DNA from: Butyricimonas synergistica DSM 23225
GTDB lineage: Bacteria; Bacteroidota; Bacteroidia; Bacteroidales; Marinifilaceae
Direction: 5' to 3'
Length of the DNA: 64,000 nucleotides
Assembly: GCF_000379665.1 (NCBI RefSeq)
Contig: NZ_KB903359.1
Span: 283,998-347,997, forward strand
A program made the position numbers and the translations under genes. Below the pieces are notes generated by a model. The model worked only from the letters and a program-made list of their open reading frames with translations, was not told the origin of the DNA and made no database searches. Within the stretch, counting starts at the first letter, position 1. Each line of letters starts with the position of its first letter. Positions 1 to 7,934 of this stretch are shown here, piece by piece.

Positions 1-1
1 A

Positions 2-181
2 GATAAGGCGACTTACCAATACCTGAAATCGGTGGAGATGTCAGACCGGGGCGAGGGAATCATGGAGCCGATACAAGTGTACGGTAACGTGAAGAACGGC
101 GTGGGAGTCGTTGGATATGCCAACGAGGCGGTCGTGGATTTCGTGATGCCGGAGAAAGGAAATGTTTTATACACTAATTGA
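2..181 (+). CDS. DUF4249 family protein, C-terminal fragment (cut by window edge)
   Basis: An open frame enters from the left edge and ends at TGA 179-181, giving 59 residues. The segment EPIQVYGNVKNGVGVVGYA resembles the C-terminal signature of DUF4249 lipoproteins, in which a conserved Glu-Pro is followed by a Tyr-x-Asn-x-x-x-Gly-x-Gly run. DUF4249 proteins are cell-envelope proteins of Bacteroidota usually encoded next to a TonB-dependent receptor, whose gene would lie before base 1. The stop is 8 bases before the next start, so the two genes are probably cotranscribed. The family call rests on the short tail only. Confidence 0.6.
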   Translation, partial: DKATYQYLKSVEMSDRGEGIMEPIQVYGNVKNGVGVVGYANEAVVDFVMPEKGNVLYTN

Positions 182-188
182 TAATGTT

Positions 189-1622
189 ATGAAAAAGAGT
201 TTTAGTCTGTTATTGATTTTGTTTTTCTGGGCTGGTTGCGCAGATAACGATGACGTGATCGGTTGGGATCATGTCGAGAATTACGGTGACGAGCGGTACA
301 AGGATTACGGGGAGAACCCTTTCCTTGCCGTGGCGGATTACCCAGTTTCCACGTTCTCCGTGGATGCCGATGCCGCTTCCTACACGAATGCCCGCAGGTA
401 CTTGAGTTTGGCTCAATTGCCCCCGAAGGAGTCGGTGCGAATCGAGGAATACGTGAATTTCTTCACTTATGATTACCCCGAACCCGCAGAGGGAGAGAGC
501 GTATCGATAAACACGGAAGTTTCCGGCTGCCCGTGGAATGGCGAACACCACTTGATACGGGTTGGCTTGAAAGGAAAACACGTGCCGGAGGCGGAGTTGG
601 CGGCTTCTAATTACGTGTTACTCATCGATGTGTCCGGCTCGATGGATGCGAGGGACAAGCTGCCTCTTTTGCGGGAAGGGTTCAAGATGATGGTCGACGA
701 ATTGAATGATGATGACCGGGTGGCGATCGTGACCTATGCCGGGAAGTCTAGCGTGGCAATGAAATCTACACCTTGTAGCCGTCGGGACGAGATCAAGCGG
801 ACAATCGACAAGCTGAGAGCCTCGGGAAGCACGGCTGGTGCCGATGGGATATTGACGGCATACGAGATTGCGCAAGAGAATTTCGTGCAGGAGGGGAACA
901 ACCGGGTGATACTCGGTACGGACGGGGATTTCAACGTGGGTCTTTCTTCTTACGAGGAATTGGTGGAGTTGATCGAGGAAAAACGCAAGAGTGGAGTGTA
1001 TCTCACGGTGTTGGGCGTGGGTTCGGATAACTTGAACGACCATATGCTGGAACAAATCGCCGATAAGGGGAATGGAAATTACGAGTATATCGATAACTCG
1101 GATCAGCTGGAAAAGGTGTTTGTGCACGAGAAAGCAAGATTCCATGCCGTGGTGAAGGATTGCAAGGTGCAATTGACTTTTAACTCGAACCGGGTGGAGA
1201 GTTACCGTCTGATAGGGTACGAGAACCGGTTGATGGATAAAGAGGACTTTGACGACGACCGGAAGGATGCCGGGGAAATCGGGGTAGACCAAACCGTGAC
1301 GGCACTTTATGAGGTAAAATTGAAGAATGGTGGTGATGGGTACTTCGCCGCGTTGGATGTCCGCTACAAACAACCGCCTATCGAGCAAAGCCGCCTGTTG
1401 CAGCATAAGATTGACGGTATGCCTGTATCTGTAAGTCAAGCAACGGAAAATACTCGTTTTGCTGCGGCAGTGGTCGCTTTCGGGTTGATGATGAAACAGT
1501 CAGAGTACCGGGGTACGGCATCCAAATCTATGATTCTTGACCTTGCGGGCAGTGCGAAAAGTTTTGATCCTCACGGGTATCGGGATGAATTTTATCGTTT
1601 GGTGCAGAAAGTGAAGTTTTAA
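189..1622 (+). CDS. VWA-domain lipoprotein, YfbK-like
   Basis: A 477-residue protein with a lipoprotein signal (hydrophobic stretch, lipobox WAGC with Cys17). The N-terminal part (about 45-125, containing FSVDADAASYTNARRYL) matches the domain that precedes VWA in YfbK-type proteins. The VWA domain starts near residue 140 with the metal-binding DxSxS motif at Asp147-Ser149-Ser151 and continues through a Thr/Asp-containing segment (LGTDGDFNVG). The remainder to the end fits the YfbK C-terminal domain. Such proteins are thought to bind partners through a metal at the VWA site; the partner here is unknown. An in-frame Met lies 9 codons earlier at 162, but ATG 189 directly precedes the signal peptide. 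It follows the DUF4249 gene by 7 bases. Confidence 0.85.
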   Translation: MKKSFSLLLILFFWAGCADNDDVIGWDHVENYGDERYKDYGENPFLAVADYPVSTFSVDADAASYTNARRYLSLAQLPPKESVRIEEYVNFFTYDYPEPAEGESVSINTEVSGCPWNGEHHLIRVGLKGKHVPEAELAASNYVLLIDVSGSMDARDKLPLLREGFKMMVDELNDDDRVAIVTYAGKSSVAMKSTPCSRRDEIKRTIDKLRASGSTAGADGILTAYEIAQENFVQEGNNRVILGTDGDFNVGLSSYEELVELIEEKRKSGVYLTVLGVGSDNLNDHMLEQIADKGNGNYEYIDNSDQLEKVFVHEKARFHAVVKDCKVQLTFNSNRVESYRLIGYENRLMDKEDFDDDRKDAGEIGVDQTVTALYEVKLKNGGDGYFAALDVRYKQPPIEQSRLLQHKIDGMPVSVSQATENTRFAAAVVAFGLMMKQSEYRGTASKSMILDLAGSAKSFDPHGYRDEFYRLVQKVKF

Positions 1623-1816
1623 GTCACTGATGAAACAGTATTGTGAATATATTTGTGGAGAGCTGAGTTACTCACCATCTTCGGGAAGAGTCACCAGCTC
1701 TTCCTCTATTTATAGAGGAGGTGGTACGAAATGACGGAGGAGTTTTAAGATAAAAATGGGCTTTTGGCATCTCCTTCCTTTTTTACTTGCTAAAAATTTA
1801 TTTGCCTATATGCTTG
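1623..1816. other. Intergenic region with imperfect inverted repeats
   Basis: No gene is visible. Around 1658-1735 are words in inverted order: GAGCTG and GAGTTACTC on the left, GAGTCACCAGCTC on the right, then CCTCTATTTATAGAGG, a hairpin with a 6-bp stem. The last part resembles bases 39321-39340 upstream of a FecR gene, pointing to a repeat family rather than a gene-specific terminator. Confidence 0.45.
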
Positions 1817-1862
1817 TATGTTTCCGATGGGTAACATATGTTTGTTTCCGAATAGTAACATA
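1817..1862. promoter_or_regulatory. Two tandem operator-like sites upstream of the TetR gene
   Basis: Site 1 (1817-1838) is an inverted repeat with arms TATGTTTCC and GGTAACATA around GATG; 8 of 9 arm positions pair. Site 2 (1841-1862) has arms TTTGTTTCC and AGTAACATA around GAAT. Read as direct repeats, the 19-base core GTTTCCGATGGGTAACATA recurs 24 bases later with three changes. Site 2 ends 7 bases before the TetR start codon, so bound protein would cover the translation start region and probably the promoter. Autoregulation by the adjacent TetR protein is inferred from position and symmetry. Confidence 0.65.
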
Positions 1863-1869
1863 AGGAAAT

Positions 1870-2487
1870 ATGAAAGAGAAAATAGGTGAGAGGGATCGGG
1901 AGGCAACGGAGAAACGGTTACTCGATACGATCGAGAACATGATTATCGAGAACGGGTTCGAGAAAATAGGAATCAATGCCGTGGCGACTCAATCCGGGGT
2001 GTCGAAAATATTGATATACCGTTATTTTGGTTCAGTGGAGGGGCTTATGGCTGCTTACATTCGGCAGCATGATTTTTGGATAAATCTTCCCGTTGAAGAA
2101 CCTTCTAGGGAGCAATTGCCCGATTTTCTGAAAAAGATGTTTCGAGGACAGATCGAGCATTTGCGGGTTAATCCTACTTTGAAAAGGCTGTATCGTTGGG
2201 AACTTTCCTGCAACAATGATATGATCGTGAATTTGAGGGTGCAACGAGAGGCGATGGGTGTTAGCCGGATAGAGCGAGTATGCGAGCTATCGGGTTATCC
2301 GAGGGAGGAAATCGCGGTGATGGCGTCGATGCTGACGGCTTCTATTACGTATCTGGTGATGCTGGAAGAATATTGTCCCGTGTATAACGGAATAGCGATC
2401 AATCAGAATTCGGGTTGGGAACAGATAAGCCGCGGGATAGATGCTTTGATAGATAAGTTTTTTAAAACCAATGGTAATGAACACTGA
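1870..2487 (+). CDS. TetR/AcrR family transcriptional regulator
   Basis: A 205-residue protein with an N-terminal TetR-type helix-turn-helix at about 14-56; the typical pattern GFEKIGINAVATQSGVSK then IYRYFGSVEGL is clear. The remaining all-helical part would bind a ligand and form the dimer. Family members are normally repressors of a neighbouring gene, released by a small molecule. The gene overlaps the next, a nitroreductase, so both probably share one transcript, and two operator-like repeats lie just upstream. The likely target is therefore its own operon; the inducer cannot be read from sequence. Confidence 0.9.
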   Translation: MKEKIGERDREATEKRLLDTIENMIIENGFEKIGINAVATQSGVSKILIYRYFGSVEGLMAAYIRQHDFWINLPVEEPSREQLPDFLKKMFRGQIEHLRVNPTLKRLYRWELSCNNDMIVNLRVQREAMGVSRIERVCELSGYPREEIAVMASMLTASITYLVMLEEYCPVYNGIAINQNSGWEQISRGIDALIDKFFKTNGNEH

Positions 2488-3433
2488 TTTTCTGAAAATA
2501 GCGGGGTATGCTTCCAAAGCTCCGTCGGGGCATAACACGCAGCCTTGGAGGTTTGGAAGCACGGACGACGGTATCGTTATCTTGCCGGACTTTAGTGTCC
2601 GTTTGCCCGTGGTGGACGGGGACGATCGGGAGTTGTTTATTAGTTTGGGGTGCGCGTTGGAGAATCTCGTTATTTCTGCCCGCCATTTCGGTTACTCGGC
2701 TGACGTGACGGGGTACGGAACAGAAAGGATTGGCGTCCGCTTGATGCAGGATGGTAGCGTGGGTGACGATCCTTTATTCGGGCTGATAGAAAGAAGGCAG
2801 ACGAATCGCGGTATGTACAACGGGGACAAGCTTGCCGATAGGGTGCTCGGGGTATTTGAGTCCCTTTGCCGGGAAGACCGTGTCAAGATGTATTTCACCC
2901 CGGTAGGTTCCGCTTTAGCCGATACGTTGACGGAATATATCGTTAAAGGGAATCGTGTTCAAATGAACGACAAGGCTTTTAAGGCGGAGTTGCTTTCTTG
3001 GATGCGTTTCACGGCGGGACAAGTAAAGAAGACCAATGATGGGTTGAGTTACAAGGTATTCGGTAATCCGCCGCTTCCCCCGGCGATTGCTAAACCTATT
3101 GTCCGTTGTTTTTTGAAGCCCGATAAACAGAATAAGTCAGACCGGGAGAAAATAAGGTCGTCCTCTCATTTGGTGTTGTTTACAACCCAAGATAATACGC
3201 CGGGAGTGTGGATTGGGGTGGGACGGACGTTGCAACGTTTTTTGCTGATGGCGACCGGGGAGGGTGTGTCTTGTGCATTTTTGAACCAACCTTGTGAAGT
3301 ACGCTCCTTGGCTGTTGAAATGCAGGATTTGCTCCCGATAAACAAGGAATACCCGACGTTGATATTGAGGTTGGGATATGCTGACGCTATGCCTTATTCG
3401 CCCCGTAAGCAGTTGGAGGAGTTATTGGTATGA
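2477..3433 (+). CDS. Acg-like nitroreductase-family protein
   Basis: A 318-residue protein with the N-terminal motif PSGHNTQPWRF (16-26), the Arg-rich segment ERRQTNRGMY and the C-terminal segment ILRLGYADAMPYSPRK, all typical of nitroreductase-fold FMN proteins of about 320-330 residues such as Acg of Mycobacterium. These flavoproteins reduce nitro or quinone compounds, or in the Acg group may simply store FMN. The start at 2477 overlaps the end of the TetR gene by 11 bases; an upstream in-frame Met at 2471 is possible. Coupling to a TetR regulator suggests a stress- or xenobiotic-induced reductase, which is inference. Confidence 0.8.
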   Translation: MNTDFLKIAGYASKAPSGHNTQPWRFGSTDDGIVILPDFSVRLPVVDGDDRELFISLGCALENLVISARHFGYSADVTGYGTERIGVRLMQDGSVGDDPLFGLIERRQTNRGMYNGDKLADRVLGVFESLCREDRVKMYFTPVGSALADTLTEYIVKGNRVQMNDKAFKAELLSWMRFTAGQVKKTNDGLSYKVFGNPPLPPAIAKPIVRCFLKPDKQNKSDREKIRSSSHLVLFTTQDNTPGVWIGVGRTLQRFLLMATGEGVSCAFLNQPCEVRSLAVEMQDLLPINKEYPTLILRLGYADAMPYSPRKQLEELLV

Positions 3434-3503
3434 TATACAAAAAAAATAATATTCGGTGTGTTCCCGCACGAATCCCAAAGAAATAATTCTTTTTTCAAGC
3501 ATT

Positions 3504-3536
3504 AAAGCCGAGATATAGCCGATAGGAGTCGGCTTT
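3504..3536 (+). terminator. Likely terminator after the nitroreductase
   Basis: Arms AAAGCCGA (3504-3511) and TCGGCTTT (3529-3536) form an 8-bp stem with a 17-base loop, followed by ATTT. It lies 70 bases after the stop codon. The long loop and short T tract make this moderate. The remaining gap to 3712 holds no recognisable gene. Confidence 0.45.
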
Positions 3537-3678
3537 ATTTCTCGGACAATTGGTGGGTCGCCCTACATTGAGTGAGAAATACGGAATTATATCTGCGGGA
3601 ACACGGGAGGTTCTCGGCGGGTATGAAGGATGAGGTGGAATTTAACCGGAATGTAATCAAGATACCCGGAATAAATGT

Positions 3679-3686
3679 TATTTTTG
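3679..3686 (+). promoter_or_regulatory. Candidate -7 box (TATTTTTG) for the SIR2-like gene
   Basis: TATTTTTG fits the Bacteroides -7 consensus TAnnTTTG and lies 27 bases before the start codon at 3713. No convincing -33 TTTG element is seen at the expected distance. Confidence 0.4.
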
Positions 3687-3712
3687 TGTAGGCATAATTA
3701 GAACACGGTCAT

Positions 3713-4813
3713 ATGAATAAGACGGTTTATTTTTTAGGTTCGGGTTTTTCAAAAGAGGCGGGTGGTTTGGTTCAGAATGAGATCATCGAGATGATTCTGG
3801 ACGAGAATTTCACGCGGGATGACGAACGGTTGATCCGGGCAAGAGATAATTTTATCGGCTTCCTGAAAGAAGAATTGCATATTTACGAGGATCACTATTG
3901 CAAAGTGCAGTTGGAGGACGTGTTCACGCCTATTGACCGTTGTATTTGGGACGGGCTTTCTATCGGGCGTTACAGTTCGCGGGCGCTGGTGGAGTTGCGG
4001 GAGGAGTTTAACGCGCTGATGGGTGCGGCGGTGAATTACAGTTTCAAGAAAAACGAGGCTTGCGGCGATTATATTGACGAGTTCGCTGAATATATCAACG
4101 GGATTGCCCGACGGCGCATGGAGGACGGGGAGGATCGGGTGTCGGTGATTACCACGAACTGGGATGTGTTGTTCGATCATGCTTTGAAACGGGCAATAGA
4201 GAGCGGTCACCCGGAGAAGTTGAGCGTGGTGGATTACTGCTGTTACGTGAGTTCGTGGGAGGCAAACGACAATACAATCAAGCCGGGATTGCTTGCTGTG
4301 GGATACGGTGGGTATAATATCAAGCTGTTGAAGCTGCACGGTTCGATGAACTGGTTTCAATGTCCCCTGTGCCAGCGTATGTACGTGCGTTTCGGCGAGG
4401 AGATCGCTATCATGAAAGCGGCATATTGCCGTCATTGCCGCAAGAATTACGGGATGCCGGATATTAGTTCGATCAAGTTACAGAGTAATTTGTTGTTGCC
4501 GACTTACTTGAAGAACTTGAGCAATATACAGATGAAGCTGGTATGGCAGAACGCCGCAATCGAGTTGTCGGAGGCGAAGCGTATCGTGTTTATCGGTTAC
4601 TCCCTGCCTGCAGCTGATTTTGAAATCCGGCAATTGTTGGCACGCATGATCCGCCCCGATGCGGAGATACAAGTGGTGCTTTATCCCCACAGTGCTAGCG
4701 TGGAAGCGGAAGCCGAACGTTACAAGAACTTTTTTGGTAGCCGGGTGACGGAACGGGATATATTCCGGTTGACGGTGCCGGAGTACGTGAAGAGTTTAAA
4801 GTTTAAAATTTAG
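3713..4813 (+). CDS. SIR2-like domain protein with zinc ribbon
   Basis: A 366-residue soluble protein. The Rossmann-type N terminus FLGSGFSKEAG (7-17), TTNWD (147-151), LKLHGSMNW (206-214, putative catalytic His209) and the C-terminal nucleotide-binding segment FIGYSLPAAD (293-302) identify the SIR2-like fold. Two CxxC pairs, Cys217/Cys220 and Cys239/Cys242, form a treble-Cys zinc ribbon inserted after the His motif, as in classical sirtuins. Members either deacylate proteins with NAD or simply hydrolyse NAD, the latter often in phage defence. No partner defence gene is adjacent: neighbours are a nitroreductase and cysteate synthase. The last six residues (SLKFKI) and the stop are written in an AT-rich intergenic repeat, so the natural C terminus may have been altered. 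Confidence 0.8.
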   Translation: MNKTVYFLGSGFSKEAGGLVQNEIIEMILDENFTRDDERLIRARDNFIGFLKEELHIYEDHYCKVQLEDVFTPIDRCIWDGLSIGRYSSRALVELREEFNALMGAAVNYSFKKNEACGDYIDEFAEYINGIARRRMEDGEDRVSVITTNWDVLFDHALKRAIESGHPEKLSVVDYCCYVSSWEANDNTIKPGLLAVGYGGYNIKLLKLHGSMNWFQCPLCQRMYVRFGEEIAIMKAAYCRHCRKNYGMPDISSIKLQSNLLLPTYLKNLSNIQMKLVWQNAAIELSEAKRIVFIGYSLPAADFEIRQLLARMIRPDAEIQVVLYPHSASVEAEAERYKNFFGSRVTERDIFRLTVPEYVKSLKFKI

Positions 4814-4880
4814 AGTTTTAAAATGGGAAAATATTGGCTAGTGCGGTTGGAATCTAAAATTTAAAATAAAAAGTGGTATT
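4800..4880. repeat. AT-rich word-repeat palindrome
   Basis: The left part is built from TTTAAA, TTTAAAATTTAGAG and TTTTAAAATGG words; the right part GGAATCTAAAATTTAAAAT is largely their reverse complement. The same words recur around 38435-38531 and 14564-14577. The element overlaps the end of the SIR2-like coding sequence. Confidence 0.45.
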
Positions 4881-4910
4881 TATACCCTATCACGAGTGTT
4901 GGGAATACTT

Positions 4911-4918
4911 TACTTTTG
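4911..4918 (+). promoter_or_regulatory. Candidate -7 box (TACTTTTG) for cysteate synthase
   Basis: TACTTTTG matches TAnnTTTG and ends 37 bases before ATG 4956. An AAGGAG-type sequence at 4943-4948 precedes that ATG, supporting both promoter and start. Confidence 0.5.
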
Positions 4919-4955
4919 TACATATGAAGAAATGTACAATTCAAGGAGTGAAGAT

Positions 4956-6236
4956 ATGACACGTTATCATTTAGAATCAGCGTGCTGTGGAACATCTTTC
5001 GAGGACGGGCAATGGGAATTGGAATGTCCCAACAAGGATGGTGCGGCTTTGATTTTTGCGAATTACGCGGAACGTCAATTTGAAGTGAGAAATGATTTAC
5101 CTGGTATATACAAGTATGCCAATTGGTTGCCGATTTGCCGGATATTAGAGGGTTCGGGGGCGCCCGTGACTTTTAGGAGCGAGGGGTTGGCAGAATACCT
5201 TGGGCTGTCGAATCTATATATCACGTTCAACGGTTACTGGCCGGAACGGGGTGCGTTGATGAAAACAGGCTCGTTCAAGGAATGTGAGGCATACGCCGTG
5301 TGTGCCCGCACGAACCGGAACAGTGATAAGATTATGGTGGTCGCCTCTGCTGGGAATACGGCGAGGGCTTTCGGAAGGGTGTGCTCGGAGAACGGTATCC
5401 CATTATTGCTGTGCGTGCCGGAAGATAATCTGGATTCGATTTGGGCTGACGAGCCGTGGAATGATTGCGTGAAGTTGGTTTGTGCGGCATCGGGAGGTGA
5501 TTATTTTGACGCAATACATATTTCCAATATTATTTGTGAGATGGAATACTTCTATCCCGAGGGAGGAGCCAAGAATGTGGCTCGCCGTGACGGGATGGGA
5601 ACGACCGTGTTGTCTGCCGTGCAGGAGATCGGGCGTATTCCGGATTATTATTTCCAAGCCGTGGGGAGCGGAACGGGAGCGATTGCTGCTTGGGAAGCAA
5701 ACAAGCGTTTTATCGCAGACGGGCGTTACGGGAAGAACTTGATGAAATTGATGGTTTCACAGAATATTCCTTTCACGTTGATTTATGATTCATGGAAGGC
5801 TAATTCACGGGCTTTGATTGATGTGGATGAGAATACGGCACGCGAGCAAGTGAAAGAGATGTGTGCCAAAGTATTGTCCAATCGGAAGCCTCCTTATTCG
5901 TTGAAAGGCGGACTTTATGACGCATTGGTGGCAACGGGTGGCGACGTGATGCTGGCTACGAACGAGGAAGCCATGAAAGCGAAAGAGTTATTCGAGAAAC
6001 TCGAAGGTATAGATATAGAACCGGCTGCTGCCGTGGCTACCGCTACTTTGATGCAAGCCGTGAAGGAGCAACGGGTGGAGGAAGATGCCGTGATTATGCT
6101 GAACATCACGGGCGGAGGTATCGGGCGGTACAAACAAGAGTTTAAGCCCGTGCAACAGAAGCCTCATTTGGTATTCCCCGTGAATCCCGACCCGGAGATG
6201 GTGAAGAAGCAAGTACGGGAGTTAATTGGAAGGTAA
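4956..6236 (+). CDS. Cysteate synthase (PLP-dependent, threonine-synthase fold)
   Basis: A 426-residue PLP enzyme. The Schiff-base lysine is Lys108 in MKTGSFKE, and the phosphate-binding loop is SAGNTARAF (131-139). The N terminus YHLESACCG and the ELECP segment resemble the short Cys-containing lead of threonine-synthase-like enzymes. Overall sequence and length fit cysteate synthase, known from Methanosarcina coenzyme M synthesis and from Bacteroidota that make sulfonolipids; it joins sulfite to O-phosphoserine to give L-cysteate. In this lineage cysteate is condensed with an acyl group to make capnine-type lipids of the envelope. The gene stands alone, with its own promoter and a strong terminator. 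Threonine synthase is the main alternative; the divergent active-site surroundings argue against it. An upstream in-frame start at 4896 lacks a ribosome binding site. Confidence 0.8.
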   Translation: MTRYHLESACCGTSFEDGQWELECPNKDGAALIFANYAERQFEVRNDLPGIYKYANWLPICRILEGSGAPVTFRSEGLAEYLGLSNLYITFNGYWPERGALMKTGSFKECEAYAVCARTNRNSDKIMVVASAGNTARAFGRVCSENGIPLLLCVPEDNLDSIWADEPWNDCVKLVCAASGGDYFDAIHISNIICEMEYFYPEGGAKNVARRDGMGTTVLSAVQEIGRIPDYYFQAVGSGTGAIAAWEANKRFIADGRYGKNLMKLMVSQNIPFTLIYDSWKANSRALIDVDENTAREQVKEMCAKVLSNRKPPYSLKGGLYDALVATGGDVMLATNEEAMKAKELFEKLEGIDIEPAAAVATATLMQAVKEQRVEEDAVIMLNITGGGIGRYKQEFKPVQQKPHLVFPVNPDPEMVKKQVRELIGR

Positions 6237-6240
6237 AAAG

Positions 6241-6370
6241 GTCTGTAAAGTCCATAAAATCATGGGTGTCTTTCGGATTTTTTTATCGGCAGCTAGAGCT
6301 GCCGGGAGCAAAGTGCCCCGCAGTGGTTTATTGACCTTATAGACTTTACAACCTTACGGACTTTATAAAC
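6241..6370. repeat. Interspersed palindromic element, copy A
   Basis: An imperfect palindrome begins GTCTGTAAAGTCCATAA and ends CTTACGGACTTTATAAAC, with a central hairpin CGGCAGC-TAGA-GCTGCCG (6287-6304). Conserved blocks TCTTTCGGA, CAAAG, GCCC and TTGACCTTA occur in the same order in copy B at 8330-8475. It lies between the cysteate synthase stop and its terminator. Confidence 0.75.
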
Positions 6371-6371
6371 T

Positions 6372-6400
6372 AAAAAGGCTTGTCTTGAACAAGCCTTTTT
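6372..6400 (+). terminator. Strong terminator of the cysteate synthase gene
   Basis: Arms AAAAAGGCTTGT (6372-6383) and ACAAGCCTTTTT (6389-6400) form a 12-bp perfect stem with a 5-base loop, ending in five T. The A-rich left arm makes it likely to work in both directions. Confidence 0.8.
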
Positions 6401-6402
6401 CT

Positions 6403-6410
6403 TATCTTTG
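6403..6410 (+). promoter_or_regulatory. -7 box (TATCTTTG) for the YihY-family gene
   Basis: TATCTTTG matches TAnnTTTG and lies 18 bases before ATG 6429. A TTG at 6385-6387, 15 bases upstream inside the terminator loop, may serve as the -33 element, so terminator and promoter overlap. Confidence 0.5.
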
Positions 6411-6428
6411 AGGTTTGAACGTGAAATT

Positions 6429-7757
6429 ATGAATGTATTCAAGGAACACAAGGGTATAGAGTTATTCCGGCGGTATCGACTGGAAATTGTACGCCGGGCA
6501 GATTGTCTGTTAGATTTGGATTACCATTACATGGTGTTGCGCCGGGATTACGGGAATCGTTTCATTATCACGGAGTTTTTGCAGAAAGCCCTGTCTATTC
6601 TAGTCGTTTCGTTCAATCGTTTTATAAAAGACGCCTGCACGATCTCGGCTTCCGCCCTCACGTTTTATTCTGTGTTGGCGTTTATTCCCTTGATGGCGTT
6701 GGCATTCGCTATTGCCACGGGATTTGGGGCGGACAAATCTCTTGAAAACGAGTTTTTGCAGCGTTTGGGTGACAACCAAGAGTTTGCCCATCAGTTGCTG
6801 GGATATGTGAACGGGGCTATCAAGAACGCTAAAGGCGGGGTAGTGACGGGAGTCGGTATCGTGATTTTGCTTTGGGCGGTCATTCGGGTGCTGAATAGCA
6901 CGGAAATGACGATGAACCGCATCTGGGGGGTGCGCAAGGGACGGAACCTGAGGCGGATGTTCACGGATTATTTCTCGATTATTTTTATCGCCCCGATCTT
7001 GATGATCTTGATAAGTAGCGTGAACGTTTTCATGACTTCCTCTTATTGGCAGGAGAACTTCCCGTTAATCAGTTCTTTTTTGACGATGTTTATCAAGTTG
7101 CTGCCTTACTTGCTGGTGTGGATGCTGTTTATTTTCCTGTATATGTTTATGCCGGCTACCCCGGTGAAGTTCAAGCACGCTTTCGTGGCGGCGATGATCG
7201 CGGGCACGGCTTATCAAGTGATACAATGGTTTTACATCCGTTTCCAAATTGGGGTAAGTTCTTACAACACGATTTACGGTAGTTTGGCGGCGTTGCCCTT
7301 GTTGCTGGTGTGGTTGCAGTTGAGTTGGAGTGTCGTGTTGTGGGGGACGGAGTTGTGCTATATATTTCGAAACCGCCATTTCATGTATAGGAATGAGTTG
7401 CTGGGGGACGAGGCATGGATGGAAACGCTGGAATGTGCCTTGAAGATTATGAAATACGTGGCACGGGTGTACATTAACGGGGAGGGAGGTCCCAGCCTCG
7501 GGATGATTAACAAGGAATTGAAGATCAACACCGGGAAGCTTCGTTTGGTGCTTCAGGAGCTGGTGGATTTGCATCTTTTGGTGGAGGCAAAGGAAGATGA
7601 GGATTATTTTTATTACCCGGCTTTTGATTTGCACGCCATGTCTGTCGGGGATATTATTATACGTTTTTCACGGGTTCACGAGAGCCGGAACGAGATGTGG
7701 AAAAAGCAATTCGCGGAAGCCATTCAAAAAGGTTTTGCCGGGGATACCTTGGTTTGA
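6429..7757 (+). CDS. YihY/virulence factor BrkB family inner membrane protein
   Basis: A 442-residue integral membrane protein. The segment DACTISASALTFYSVLAFIP (about 69-88) is the hallmark of the YihY/BrkB family, once misnamed ribonuclease BN. About six membrane helices follow to residue 320, including the conserved AGTAYQVIQWFYIRFQIG region. The C-terminal 100 residues are soluble and look like a winged-helix-type extension (NKELKINTGKLRLVLQELVD). The transported substrate of this family is not established. The start at 6429 is chosen because the upstream in-frame codon at 6408 is TTG and falls in the promoter box. Confidence 0.85.
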   Translation: MNVFKEHKGIELFRRYRLEIVRRADCLLDLDYHYMVLRRDYGNRFIITEFLQKALSILVVSFNRFIKDACTISASALTFYSVLAFIPLMALAFAIATGFGADKSLENEFLQRLGDNQEFAHQLLGYVNGAIKNAKGGVVTGVGIVILLWAVIRVLNSTEMTMNRIWGVRKGRNLRRMFTDYFSIIFIAPILMILISSVNVFMTSSYWQENFPLISSFLTMFIKLLPYLLVWMLFIFLYMFMPATPVKFKHAFVAAMIAGTAYQVIQWFYIRFQIGVSSYNTIYGSLAALPLLLVWLQLSWSVVLWGTELCYIFRNRHFMYRNELLGDEAWMETLECALKIMKYVARVYINGEGGPSLGMINKELKINTGKLRLVLQELVDLHLLVEAKEDEDYFYYPAFDLHAMSVGDIIIRFSRVHESRNEMWKKQFAEAIQKGFAGDTLV

Positions 7758-7934
7758 TTCGTTTGGGACGTGTGCTCGTGTACGATGGACGTGTGCAATC
7801 GAAAAATATGAGTCTGTAACGTACAGAGCCGTAGGTATAATTGATTTTTTTGATTAAAAAGCCGGGGCGGAATGTAGCATTTTTTTGCATATTCCGTAAA
7901 ACTTTTATATATTGTCGAACAAATTGAATGCAGT

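Noticed and set aside
618-1439. Long open frame on the minus strand opposite the VWA lipoprotein
   Set aside because: It mirrors the codon structure of the real gene, is rich in His, Arg and Pro, and has no family features.
1817-1862. Direct repeats as the start of a CRISPR array
   Set aside because: Only two units, 24-base period, no spacers of normal size and no cas genes.
3622-3690. Short open frame MKDEVEFNRNVIK... in the gap before the SIR2-like gene
   Set aside because: Twenty-two codons, no ribosome binding site, and it runs into the promoter box.
6241-6370. Palindromic copy A as a transcription terminator
   Set aside because: A separate strong terminator follows at 6372-6400 and the element recurs at 8330-8475 with a different neighbour.
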